21,142 bases of DNA from CAYWGR01 sp964458015. Lineage in GTDB: Bacteria; Planctomycetota; Planctomycetia; Pirellulales; Thermoguttaceae. Under the pieces are notes generated by a model. The model was not told the origin of the DNA, ran no database searches, and was given only the letters and a program-made list of their open reading frames with translations. Position numbers and translations under genes: made by a program. Positions 1-7,430 of this stretch are shown in pieces. Each line of letters opens with the position of its first letter. The stretch's first letter is position 1. The stretch lies in NCBI GenBank assembly GCA_964458015.1, contig CAYWGR010000097.1, forward strand, positions 1 to 21,142, read 5' to 3'.

Positions 1-805
1 CCTTCTTGTCGGATACATCTTCCCAGATTTCCCAGACGTCGATCTCCACCTGAGCCAAAATCTCTTCAAACACGGCAAGCCAAATTTCTGTAAATGTCTC
101 GACGATATCCCGAATTAGGTCTGGCTCTTCGTGATACCAGATGAAGATGTTTTCGTAGCCGAGCAAGTGTGCCAAAGTGCCGAAGAAACCCTGCGGATAG
201 CCGCCGATGGCCAGCGGATAGTCGCGGTTTCGATACTCCTCGACCCGTTGCGGCCAATTTAAGGGGAAGCGACCGGCGACGTGCTTTGAATTCAATCGCT
301 CGTCCTTAAGCCGGTTCCAACTTTCCCAACCGGTAATGGGCCATTCGTAGGCCGTAGGAATTGTGGCCTCTTCCTTTAAGAAGACACGTTTTACGCTGTC
401 GATGTCGCGGTACTTCAATAACCGATCGTTCTCTTCGAGGACCTTCACCTCGAACATCGGATCGAAAAGCAGATTTACATCCACTAGGCGAAGTTGCTGA
501 TCCATGCCAAAATGGTTGCAAACGTCGGTATCGACGGGAAATCCCTGAGTGGGCCAATAGAGGGCGCCGCCCATCACGGCTATCCCTTTCGGCAGCGCGC
601 CATTGCCGCGACTCGTCCATGCTGGAATATAGAGCGACGAAGCCGGCGTGGTTGCTTGAGTGGGCAACACAGGATACTGGTTTTGAGGCAACCCCTCGGC
701 ATACCACTTTTCGACTGTTTCACCCCAATACCCGAACTCCCACTTCAACGTGGAAACAGCCGGATTGAAATTGCAAACTTCCAAAAAACGTTCGCGTGTA
801 TTCAT
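1..805 (-). CDS. Uroporphyrinogen-decarboxylase-like protein, 3' end outside window
   Basis: The reading frame is open from an ATG at 805 to the window edge and gives 268 residues with no stop. The start MNTRERFLEVCNF, the Trp/Tyr-rich segment near residues 22-40 (WEFGYWGETVEKW), and HEEPDLIRDIVETF with WEIWEDVSDKK (residues 225-268) match the URO-D/MtaA/CmuA-like superfamily seen in planctomycetes, Lentisphaerae and Verrucomicrobia. Some relatives are corrinoid methyltransferases and many have no known role. There is no signal peptide, so it is probably cytoplasmic, unlike the secreted proteins encoded just upstream. Its ATG lies 6 nt after the stop of the GH42-like gene and has no clear Shine-Dalgarno sequence, which suggests translational coupling. 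The C-terminal region that would show metal-binding Cys/His residues is not in the window. The family call is fairly sure; the reaction is unknown. Confidence 0.8.
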   Translation of the reverse strand, partial: MNTRERFLEVCNFNPAVSTLKWEFGYWGETVEKWYAEGLPQNQYPVLPTQATTPASSLYIPAWTSRGNGALPKGIAVMGGALYWPTQGFPVDTDVCNHFGMDQQLRLVDVNLLFDPMFEVKVLEENDRLLKYRDIDSVKRVFLKEEATIPTAYEWPITGWESWNRLKDERLNSKHVAGRFPLNWPQRVEEYRNRDYPLAIGGYPQGFFGTLAHLLGYENIFIWYHEEPDLIRDIVETFTEIWLAVFEEILAQVEIDVWEIWEDVSDKK

Positions 806-811
806 GATTGG

Positions 812-2836
812 TCATTTCGAATGCTTATAGAGCGCAACGGCTGTTTGTTTCACCGGAATGTTCGGCTGCCAGGTCGTCACGCCGCGGGCGATCGGTGTTT
901 TGCCGTCTAGCTCGTAAAGATCGACCGGCTGGGCGAAATGCACAACGGTCGGGGCGTCGGTAATGCGATGAACGGTCGCCACACCGCAGCCGATGAAGGT
1001 GGCCTGGCCTGGCGTGCCATACGTGGTTACGCCGGCCGTTCGGACCTTTTTGTATAGTTCAGTTGCGTCGATCCTTCCACGAACCCACCACGTTGCATGT
1101 CGCCCAGCAGTCAATGTGTCGCGGAGTTGCTTGGTCGCCGTGCAATAGTCTGCTGAACCGCAACCGGCGATTGCCGTGTCGTCAATCTCCTGGATCACCA
1201 GCAGCTTTCCGGCTTTTTGGATCTTGGCCTTGATCGCCTCGATCTGCCGTCGTTCAATCGTCGGCGTGTGTGCCAAGACATAGACCTTGTAATCAGGCAA
1301 CTTGTCGGATAGCAGGTCGTCGAGGAAATAGCTGTCATAAGGGATGCCACTAGTGGCCATCACGTCAATCAGCGGTCGTTGCGAATCGGACACACTATAC
1401 CAGACGCGCCAATGGTCGGCGTTCCCGAGGTCGCCGACGGCCTTTCGCCAGCCAGAAGCTTCGTCAAAGAACACGGCAACTTCCTTGGTGGCTGGCGGCG
1501 CATGGGGCGAATGTGCCCAGGCCATGATTTTCGCTGCCTCGCCAACTACGCGTTCGACGCACGGCGTGTGGTACCAGTTGTTCATATCGTAGAACCAGGA
1601 GCAGATTCCGTAGGAGGCCGTTTTGCCGGCCTCTCGCAAGATTTGCATCCGGAACTCCTCGTCGGTCTTTGGCACGATGTCGCCTTCGCCGCATGGGGCC
1701 ACGCCGACCGGACGATGATCCCATTCCATGATGCGAACACGACCGTGAAGCCCGTAGGTCGACCAGATGCCGTTAAAATGGCCAGGGCGACCCAAGTGAC
1801 GCGCGGGATCGTAGTCGGTCGTGGCAGCCAGCGCGTCCATGCTGCTTGTGTTAGAGAGGATTCGCGACGTGCCGTAGATGTTGCACATGTCGCCCGAAGT
1901 GGCGTCGGCATGCCACCCCATGACGATGACCGGCTTGCCCATGCCTTTCTTGAGACACTCGGCGAATTGATTCAACAGGCGAGCAAGCGATTCGGCGCGC
2001 AGGTAACGCAGCACATCTATTGCGTGACGTTCTGGTGTGAGATCGTCGCGCAGATAGAGATGTTTTCCCGAAGGAATCTGACTGTCTTTCAACAATGCCG
2101 CGTTGTCGAACGTTACCTGCGGATCGCCCCAAGCGGTGCGCAATTGCGCAATGTTGTTGGAATATATTTCGCGCAACCAATGGCGGAAGTCAGCGTGATT
2201 GCCGGGCGAGGTGTCGAGTTGGCGCCAGTTGTAGGTGCCGGTCGCCTCGATGCGCCCGTTGGTAATAAACTGTCCATCGCCGGCTCCGCACAAATGAAAG
2301 CCGACGACGACTTTACCCAGGGGGCTGCTTCGTAAGAATTGCCCAAGACTGGCGAGATTGTCGAGAACCGCTTTGCGATATTGATCGGACCCGAACGAGC
2401 CGAAGTCGCCCCGGCCGGTTGTTTCCTGAAGGACCAGTTCCTCGGGATGCGCCTTGCGCCATGCAGGACTTGGGTCCACGTTCAGAAACAGTAGTACGTA
2501 ACCGGCCTTGTCTTGCTCGATCACCTTGGCGATTGCCGCAGCAACCTCGGCTTCCTTCGCCTTGTCCACCGAATATCCCGGTCCCAGTTGGAGCATCTTT
2601 GTCGAGTGCAGATGCACGGATGCGCGAGCGAAAAGGTCGTAGAACTCGCCCCAGATGGTCAGATGAATAAGCGAAGTGGCATAGCCGTCCGACATGACGA
2701 AACTGTGTTTGCCATCGACGATTCGAGTTGTCGCGCCGACAGCCGGCCGCGCATCAAGCGTGGCGGCATGGATGAATGTTTCTCCAAGACCAAAGACGAT
2801 TGCCATCGCGATCAAAACATTTTCACCACGACTCAT
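812..2836 (-). CDS. Secreted GH42-like (clan GH-A) beta-galactosidase-like protein
   Basis: This 674-residue protein has a hydrophobic N-terminal signal-like segment (residues 6-25, ending near FIHAA) and should be exported. Residues about 50-440 look like a GH-A TIM barrel: WLREIYSNNIAQLRTAWGDP (220-239) is the linker typical of GH42-like proteins. Residues 450-640 resemble the GH42 glutaminase-like middle domain (SYFLDDLLSDKLPDYKVYVL, 502-521). The expected nucleophile is E371 in RIMEWDHRP. The acid/base Glu usually found in G-x-H-x(6-7)-GEW is Gln189 here (GAGDGQF), so hydrolytic activity is doubtful. The start is supported by AGGAGAA (plus-strand 2844-2850) about 8 nt upstream. It lies 88 bp after the beta-helix gene and 6 bp before the URO-D-like gene, so co-transcription is likely. 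Substrate is unknown. Confidence 0.75.
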   Translation of the reverse strand: MSRGENVLIAMAIVFGLGETFIHAATLDARPAVGATTRIVDGKHSFVMSDGYATSLIHLTIWGEFYDLFARASVHLHSTKMLQLGPGYSVDKAKEAEVAAAIAKVIEQDKAGYVLLFLNVDPSPAWRKAHPEELVLQETTGRGDFGSFGSDQYRKAVLDNLASLGQFLRSSPLGKVVVGFHLCGAGDGQFITNGRIEATGTYNWRQLDTSPGNHADFRHWLREIYSNNIAQLRTAWGDPQVTFDNAALLKDSQIPSGKHLYLRDDLTPERHAIDVLRYLRAESLARLLNQFAECLKKGMGKPVIVMGWHADATSGDMCNIYGTSRILSNTSSMDALAATTDYDPARHLGRPGHFNGIWSTYGLHGRVRIMEWDHRPVGVAPCGEGDIVPKTDEEFRMQILREAGKTASYGICSWFYDMNNWYHTPCVERVVGEAAKIMAWAHSPHAPPATKEVAVFFDEASGWRKAVGDLGNADHWRVWYSVSDSQRPLIDVMATSGIPYDSYFLDDLLSDKLPDYKVYVLAHTPTIERRQIEAIKAKIQKAGKLLVIQEIDDTAIAGCGSADYCTATKQLRDTLTAGRHATWWVRGRIDATELYKKVRTAGVTTYGTPGQATFIGCGVATVHRITDAPTVVHFAQPVDLYELDGKTPIARGVTTWQPNIPVKQTAVALYKHSK

Positions 2837-2924
2837 GATGGAATTCTCCTGGGTTTGCTATTGGCGAGGGCTCTTTGATGCCAACGGCGCCCCTTGACGT
2901 CGTCGGTGGTGTCGATTGTTGCAT

Positions 2925-5300
2925 CTATTGGGCGAAGGCAATCGACTTTTCAGCTCGAACTGGTTCAGGTTTGCCGCTGCGAAACACACGGACTTTAATC
3001 GTACATGGGGTTTGTAAAGCGACCGGATTTGTGTAGAGCGGAGAGGTCGCCGACGGTTCCGTGCCATCGAGCGTATAACGCACCTCAACGGGGTCTTGAC
3101 ATTCTAACAGCAACAACCGGAACGTGTCTCCCGCCTTAAGCGGATGGAACGGCAACAGGATAACCAGCCGATCCTTGTCGAGGAGCCAATCGGGAAAATC
3201 CGAGGATGGTCCAAACCGCACATTCGCGAAGAATTTGCGTTGAACGTCCTCGGGCGAAGAGTTTTGGATGAAGACATTGTTTATATTCTTGCAGAAGTTC
3301 ACTTGAACATCGGCATTCGAAACGGCCAACGGTCCAGGACCGGCATTGACGAATACATTATCATGGTAGTGAATGAAACTGCCGTGGTAGACCTTTCCGC
3401 CGATCCCGACGCCCAGGTTGTCGTAGATTTGATAGTTGGCGGCGCCGTCGTCCATGCAAATGCCGTGTTGCGGCCACGGCGAATAGCCGAGCCTCGTGTC
3501 GGAAAAACGATTATAGCGTATGAACGATGTTTCACGGGCATCTTTGGTGATTTCCTCCCACGTTCCGTAGGAATGTTCGGGAGCTTCGTGCGGTTTCATG
3601 TCCGGCATGATGTACCAACGGTGGTTGACATGTTGGCACCAATGGGAGTCTCGGCCCCAAACATTGATTGGCCCATGGTCGGCAGTCTCGCGGACGCCGT
3701 CATGGACATCGTTGAACTCGATGACGTGCCCGCCGTAGAGAGAGTTGTTGATGTTGATGCAGGCGCGCGGCCCATTGAAGACGCTATTGTGAATCATGCG
3801 TACTCTTAGGGCGTTGGCGACAAAAATCCCCGGACTGTGCTTGCCCACCACGCCAAAATCGCGGATCAAACAATTGGAAACCTCGCAATCGACGGGCATA
3901 TCGTCTTCGGATAGATCATCCCAACCCCACCAGTTGACAAATCCACATTTCGGGCAAACCATCCGGTTATCGGCGCGATAATTATCCTTGCCGACGAAAC
4001 AAACGCCGCTTTCACCAACGTCGGCCACGCGGCAGTTGGTGATCTTTACCCGCCGGGCACGGCAATTGACGAAACATGCGTTGCCGAAGTTGCCTTCCAG
4101 CGAACACCGATCGATGTGGATGTCTTCGGCTCCCTCGATGAACACGGCGCCTTCTCGACAAATCGAGGTATCGCCCATGCCCGCGCTCGAGTAGGGTTTG
4201 AAGTATGTCGATGCTCCGTGGGCGATCCACATGCCACGCAATGTGATGTTTCGCACGGGTATTTCATTGGTTCCCTTGAATTCGACGATCCGCTGCAACA
4301 ATGCCGGCTCGACCACGGCCTCGGCCATATTCATTCCGACAGGAGGGATGTAGTAGAGCTTGCCCTCGCGGCTGTCGCAGTACCACTCGCCCGGCGAGTC
4401 AAGTTCCTCGAATACGTTTTCAACAAAGTACGGCATCCTTGGATAGATGGCCGGATTGTATACTTCCATGTACGGATAGAATACCTGCTGATGGCCGCCT
4501 TCGCCCAGCAGTAACGAATTCCGGTTGTAGTCGATGCCACGAATGCGCCATAGCGCACTCCAGAATGGGACTGCGTTGAAATCTGTCCGCACAAAGCTGA
4601 AAAGTATAGCTTCCTCCGGATGGCTCCACTTTTTCTTGGTGAAGGCGGCCGGATCGTATTCCAACTCCTTGCACGGGCGCACGGGCCTCGTCTTATGATT
4701 TAGCGCGGGGACGGAATCCAGTTCCAGCTCCTTATACTGGCGCACATGCTCCATGGCTTTCACAAAGGCATAGCCCGTCGGCTGCGGAATGCGGCTGTCG
4801 CCATTGGGCCAGCGTGCGCGAATCTGTCGCTTGCCGTTGACGAACAGTTCCGAAAAGTTCAGCTTGCCTCCTTTGGCTTCAGGAACATCGCAAACAAAGA
4901 TGCCGTCCTTGTAGGGTTTCCAGGAGCATTGCAGGCGAACGCCGCCGCTGATGGTGACCGTGCCTTCCTTTTCAGCTTGATAGGTAATGGGTGCAGCTTT
5001 CGTACCCGAATCGTCGGGGTCAAAAGCGAGTGTTTTGCCAAGATAGTAGGTTCCGGGTTTGAGCCAGACCGTGATCGGTGATTGGGCGGTCGGTTTGAGC
5101 GTTCGGACCTGTTGCCGCGCCTTGTCGATGGTTGCCAGGGGGCGGTCCGCAGTTCCCGGGTTGCTGTCGTTTCCCGCCGGCGACACATACAGACATATGT
5201 CGGCTGCATGGACATTCGACCGACACATTGACAGAGCGAAAAAAATCGTCAGACAGAAAGGGGCAAAACGTGGATGAATGTATGTTCGAACGTTCTTCAT
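2925..5300 (-). CDS. Secreted right-handed beta-helix protein with chitobiase-like C-terminal domain
   Basis: This 791-residue protein begins with a signal peptide (MKNVRTYIHPRFAPFCLTIF to about HAA at 32). The mature start, LYVSPAGNDSNPGT (37-50) followed by ATIDKARQQVR, is the usual opening of pectate-lyase-like/parallel beta-helix proteins. Residues 340-680 contain many short beta-coil turns (NITLRGMWI, IHIDRCSLEGN, VKITNCRVADV, VRMIHNSVFNG). Residues about 735-785 (VRYTLDGTEPS, PLYTNPV, IKVRVFRSG) match the chitobiase/beta-hexosaminidase C-terminal domain. A loop holds the CPKCG motif (449-453). Such proteins act on or bind uronic-acid or other polysaccharides, but the fold alone does not tell lyase from hydrolase. 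A longer in-frame reading to 5381 is possible; ATG 5300 is preferred because GAGGAA lies 6 nt upstream and the signal peptide starts there. It follows the DUF1559 gene by 113 bp. Confidence 0.82.
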   Translation of the reverse strand: MKNVRTYIHPRFAPFCLTIFFALSMCRSNVHAADICLYVSPAGNDSNPGTADRPLATIDKARQQVRTLKPTAQSPITVWLKPGTYYLGKTLAFDPDDSGTKAAPITYQAEKEGTVTISGGVRLQCSWKPYKDGIFVCDVPEAKGGKLNFSELFVNGKRQIRARWPNGDSRIPQPTGYAFVKAMEHVRQYKELELDSVPALNHKTRPVRPCKELEYDPAAFTKKKWSHPEEAILFSFVRTDFNAVPFWSALWRIRGIDYNRNSLLLGEGGHQQVFYPYMEVYNPAIYPRMPYFVENVFEELDSPGEWYCDSREGKLYYIPPVGMNMAEAVVEPALLQRIVEFKGTNEIPVRNITLRGMWIAHGASTYFKPYSSAGMGDTSICREGAVFIEGAEDIHIDRCSLEGNFGNACFVNCRARRVKITNCRVADVGESGVCFVGKDNYRADNRMVCPKCGFVNWWGWDDLSEDDMPVDCEVSNCLIRDFGVVGKHSPGIFVANALRVRMIHNSVFNGPRACININNSLYGGHVIEFNDVHDGVRETADHGPINVWGRDSHWCQHVNHRWYIMPDMKPHEAPEHSYGTWEEITKDARETSFIRYNRFSDTRLGYSPWPQHGICMDDGAANYQIYDNLGVGIGGKVYHGSFIHYHDNVFVNAGPGPLAVSNADVQVNFCKNINNVFIQNSSPEDVQRKFFANVRFGPSSDFPDWLLDKDRLVILLPFHPLKAGDTFRLLLLECQDPVEVRYTLDGTEPSATSPLYTNPVALQTPCTIKVRVFRSGKPEPVRAEKSIAFAQ

Positions 5301-5306
5301 CGTTAG

Positions 5307-5312
5307 TTCCTC
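5307..5312 (-). promoter_or_regulatory. Ribosome binding site of the beta-helix gene
   Basis: The minus strand reads GAGGAA, 6 nt before the ATG at 5300. It selects this start over the in-frame ATG at 5381, whose extension (27 residues) would hide the signal peptide. Confidence 0.6.
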
Positions 5313-5413
5313 GAAGGCATGATGTTGAGAAAGGCGGGAAGGGAAGATGGCTATAGTCGCCGGCATCTGCACGGTATCCAAGCCGGCAGACTTCAGGCGT
5401 TTTGTGATTGCGT

Positions 5414-6398
5414 CTAAAACTTACTGGAGTCAATCGTGTGGCCGTCCTTGCGATTGGCCAGATTACCGTGCGTTGTCATTTCAATCGCATAGGAGATCGA
5501 ACGAACCGAGCCGTCGCAAAAGGCCATATTGAAGCCGTTGGCATGGGCACTGCCGAAACCGTAGTACCAGGAATAACTGGGTCGGTCTTGGCCAACCCAG
5601 CCAGATGCAACCCGGAGCGTATCGCAATTGATCGACACATATGCACAGTCGTCGTCACCCCCGTCGTTTCCATCCTCGTAGTGAAGCGGGTCGAGCGATT
5701 TTTCGCCAATCAGATACGTATTGCTCAACCCGTCGAGGATGCCGGCGGCCGAGAGCTGGCTCTTTTCAAAAAAGACGCCGGTGAAACTCTCCGGCGNNNN
5801 NNNNNNGCACGGGCACGAATTTCTCGCGCCTCCGTGCGTCCGGTGAGCCGCTCTCCGGCGACGGTTGATCTCCGGCGTTTCCGGCATAATCACTTTTGAC
5901 GGCCGTCGTGACACCGGGACATTCCGGCACGCGGTCCGAGTGGGGGCGATTGCCTGGCGATCGTCGCGACGGGCAGTTCATCCAAGCCAGCGGCGTTTGG
6001 ACTCGTCGGGCAATCGCGTCGCTCTTTTCCGAGCCGCTTTTGCCCGCGCCGAGCATGTAGAGCGGTTGCTGTTCCATGAAGGGCAGAATGTTGAACGCCC
6101 AGCCGCCTGGCTGCGAGGCGCCGACACCAAGATCGGGATCGCCGACGTAGTGCCAGGGCCAGCCGCCCGTGGGAAGAAAGCCGTGTGCCTCCTCGTGTCC
6201 CAGACAGCCGAGTGCCATTTGCTTGAGATTGTTTTGACACTGCACTTGTCTCGCTGCCTCGCGTGCCGCCTGCACAGCAGGCAATAGAAGGGAAATTAGG
6301 ATGCCGATGATCGTAATCACCGTCAATAATTCGACTAAAGTAAAGGCGAATTTGGGATTTGAGATCATGGATTTGCAGATTTGACGTCTTCGGTCCAT
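5414..6398 (-). CDS. DUF1559 pseudopilin-like protein (module A), interrupted by an assembly gap
   Basis: The 5' part reads MDRRRQICKSMISNPKF, then the type IV prepilin-like leader FTLVELLTVITIIGILIS and PAVQAAREAARQVQCQNNLK, which is the DUF1559 (SBP_bac_10) N-terminus. The 3' part, after the Ns, carries the rest of the family pattern: GVFFEKSQ, GILDGLSNTYLIGEKS, and NMAFCDGSVRSISY near the end, then stops at 5414. The two parts lie in different frames because the 10-N gap has an arbitrary length; I read them as one gene rather than a frameshifted one. A prepilin peptidase would cut near F at the leader, and the hydrophobic helix would anchor a pseudopilus-like or periplasmic protein. DUF1559 function is not well established. 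ATG 6398 has AAGGAT upstream; an ATG at 6434 lengthens the leader and one at 6368 has no ribosome site. It lies 73 bp after the PEP-CTERM gene. Confidence 0.85.
5797..5806. other. Assembly gap (10 N)
   Basis: Ten Ns interrupt the DUF1559 gene. The flanks share an imperfect direct repeat: CCGGTGA-AA-CTCTCCGGCG at 5778-5796 and CCGGTGA-GCCG-CTCTCCGGCG at 5840-5860. This is a likely reason the assembly broke here, so the true gap length may be small, or even an overlap. Confidence 0.95.
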
Positions 6399-6404
6399 AC
6401 CACG

Positions 6405-6410
6405 ATCCTT
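6405..6410 (-). promoter_or_regulatory. Ribosome binding site of DUF1559 gene A
   Basis: The minus strand reads AAGGAT, 6 nt before the ATG at 6398. No comparable site precedes the next ATG at 6368. Confidence 0.45.
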
Positions 6411-6436
6411 TTGAGGATATGCCTCATCACGCATCT

Positions 6437-6470
6437 CGAAAATTTAAATCCTACATCAACAAATCTAAAA
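6437..6470. repeat. Degenerate AAATCCC-family repeat between PEP-CTERM and DUF1559 genes, module A
   Basis: The minus strand contains GATTTGTTGATGTAGGATTT, close to the GGGATTTGTTGATTTGGGATTT core of the repeat in the FecR genes but in the opposite orientation relative to transcription. A second stretch at about 6347-6384 (AAATCTGCAAATCC, CTCAAATCCCAAATT) lies just inside the DUF1559 coding sequence. Confidence 0.5.
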
Positions 6471-6471
6471 G

Positions 6472-7290
6472 CTATCGCCGCTTTTGCCATGCATAAGCAA
6501 GCAAACCAAGGAGGCCTGTCATCAGTAGCGCAATCGTGCCTGGCTCGGGAACATAGGCTGTTGAGAGGCCATATTTTTCCGCCATGTAGTATCCTACCGC
6601 ATTCCGTTCGGTTTCCGTGAGCGCGCGGTCGTAGACGACGATCTCTGCAAGCAGTCCTTGCCAAACACGGACATCCGATCCCGCGCCTGGGAAGTAACCT
6701 CCCAGCGAAGTGCTGGACATAGTCTTGACGCTACTGCGGTCCGCTTCCAGAATGCCTGCCGTATTGATGGCCTGAACAAGCGAGAGCGTCCCATTGACGT
6801 ACATGCCGGAGGAGGCCGCAAAATCGCCTGTCTCGCCTCCGGTGTACCACTCGTCGGCAGGTACGTGGGTCGAAGGATCCGCCCACTTGCGACGGATGCC
6901 AAAATCAGCGCCCGGCAGCCCCCACATGCCATCCACCGAGTAGCTTGCCGAGACGCCTGTCGTGATGGTGACGGCAAAAATCGTTTGAGCCGAGGTCGAC
7001 GTGGCAAGCGTCAATGCGTTCATCGCGGAACCGCCGAACTGGACGGCGGGCAGACCGTTGAACTCGGCAACGCTGGAAACCCAGGTTGCGGTCGGCGCGG
7101 TCGTGTTGGTAAAGTCGTTGTGTGTCGAACTCTGATCGGCCCAACTGGTTACATAACCATTATTGACACTCACTCCCTGAGCTGCATCCAGGTGGTACAC
7201 CAGCCCATCGATAGCGTCGATAACCGTGGCTTTGGCCAATCCACCGGAGCTAAACAAAATCAAAACGGTTAAAAGCATTCGTGTCTTCAT
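6472..7290 (-). CDS. LamG/ConA-like PEP-CTERM protein (module A)
   Basis: This 272-residue protein has a signal peptide (MKTRMLLTVLILFSSGGLAKA) and a concanavalin A-like (LamG) ectodomain. The ectodomain starts GLVYHLDAAQGV, with SWADQSS at 49-55 and QFGG at 84-87, and ends in the typical AEIVVYDRALTETERNAVGYYMAEKYG (residues 215-241). The C-terminus is a PEP-CTERM sorting signal: VPEP at 247-250, a hydrophobic helix, and AYAWQKRR. Such proteins are processed by an exosortase and displayed or released at the cell surface; none is encoded here. ATG 7290 is chosen over ATG 7296 because GGGAG (7300-7304) is then 9 nt away instead of 3. It lies 140 bp after the FecR gene, with a hairpin in the spacer. 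A glycan-binding role fits the fold and context but is inferred. Confidence 0.85.
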   Translation of the reverse strand: MKTRMLLTVLILFSSGGLAKATVIDAIDGLVYHLDAAQGVSVNNGYVTSWADQSSTHNDFTNTTAPTATWVSSVAEFNGLPAVQFGGSAMNALTLATSTSAQTIFAVTITTGVSASYSVDGMWGLPGADFGIRRKWADPSTHVPADEWYTGGETGDFAASSGMYVNGTLSLVQAINTAGILEADRSSVKTMSSTSLGGYFPGAGSDVRVWQGLLAEIVVYDRALTETERNAVGYYMAEKYGLSTAYVPEPGTIALLMTGLLGLLAYAWQKRR

Positions 7291-7299
7291 ATGCATTCA

Positions 7300-7304
7300 C
7301 TCCC
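7300..7304 (-). promoter_or_regulatory. Ribosome binding site of the LamG-like PEP-CTERM gene
   Basis: GGGAG on the minus strand sits 9 nt before ATG 7290 but only 3 nt before ATG 7296. The spacing favours the downstream start. Confidence 0.5.
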
Positions 7305-7326
7305 AAAGGATCGTTTATAAAAGTTT

Positions 7327-7343
7327 TTCGGCGACATGCCGAA
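7327..7343 (-). promoter_or_regulatory. Perfect 6-bp hairpin in the FecR to PEP-CTERM spacer
   Basis: TTCGGC-GACAT-GCCGAA forms a 6-bp stem with a 5-nt loop. On the transcribed strand it is followed by AAACTTTTAT, so it could be a weak attenuator or an mRNA processing or stability element between the regulator genes and the structural genes. The U-run is short and displaced, so a strong terminator is unlikely. Confidence 0.3.
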
Positions 7344-7430
7344 TGTCCGATATGCCATCGTCTCAATAGGATCTGCGAGGCGCCGGCGGCGGACGGGCGG
7401 CACACAACGCATGACAACGACGGACGGCGA

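Noticed and set aside
1379..2335. Plus-strand open frame of 318 residues
   Set aside because: It lies entirely antisense to the GH42-like gene, has no recognisable motif, and is a frame shadow of a codon-biased gene.
3144..3809. Plus-strand open frame of 221 residues
   Set aside because: It is antisense to the beta-helix gene and has no ribosome site or motif.
5766..6434. Two separate or frameshifted DUF1559 genes
   Set aside because: The frame change coincides exactly with the 10-N gap, whose length is arbitrary; the two parts together make one normal DUF1559 protein.
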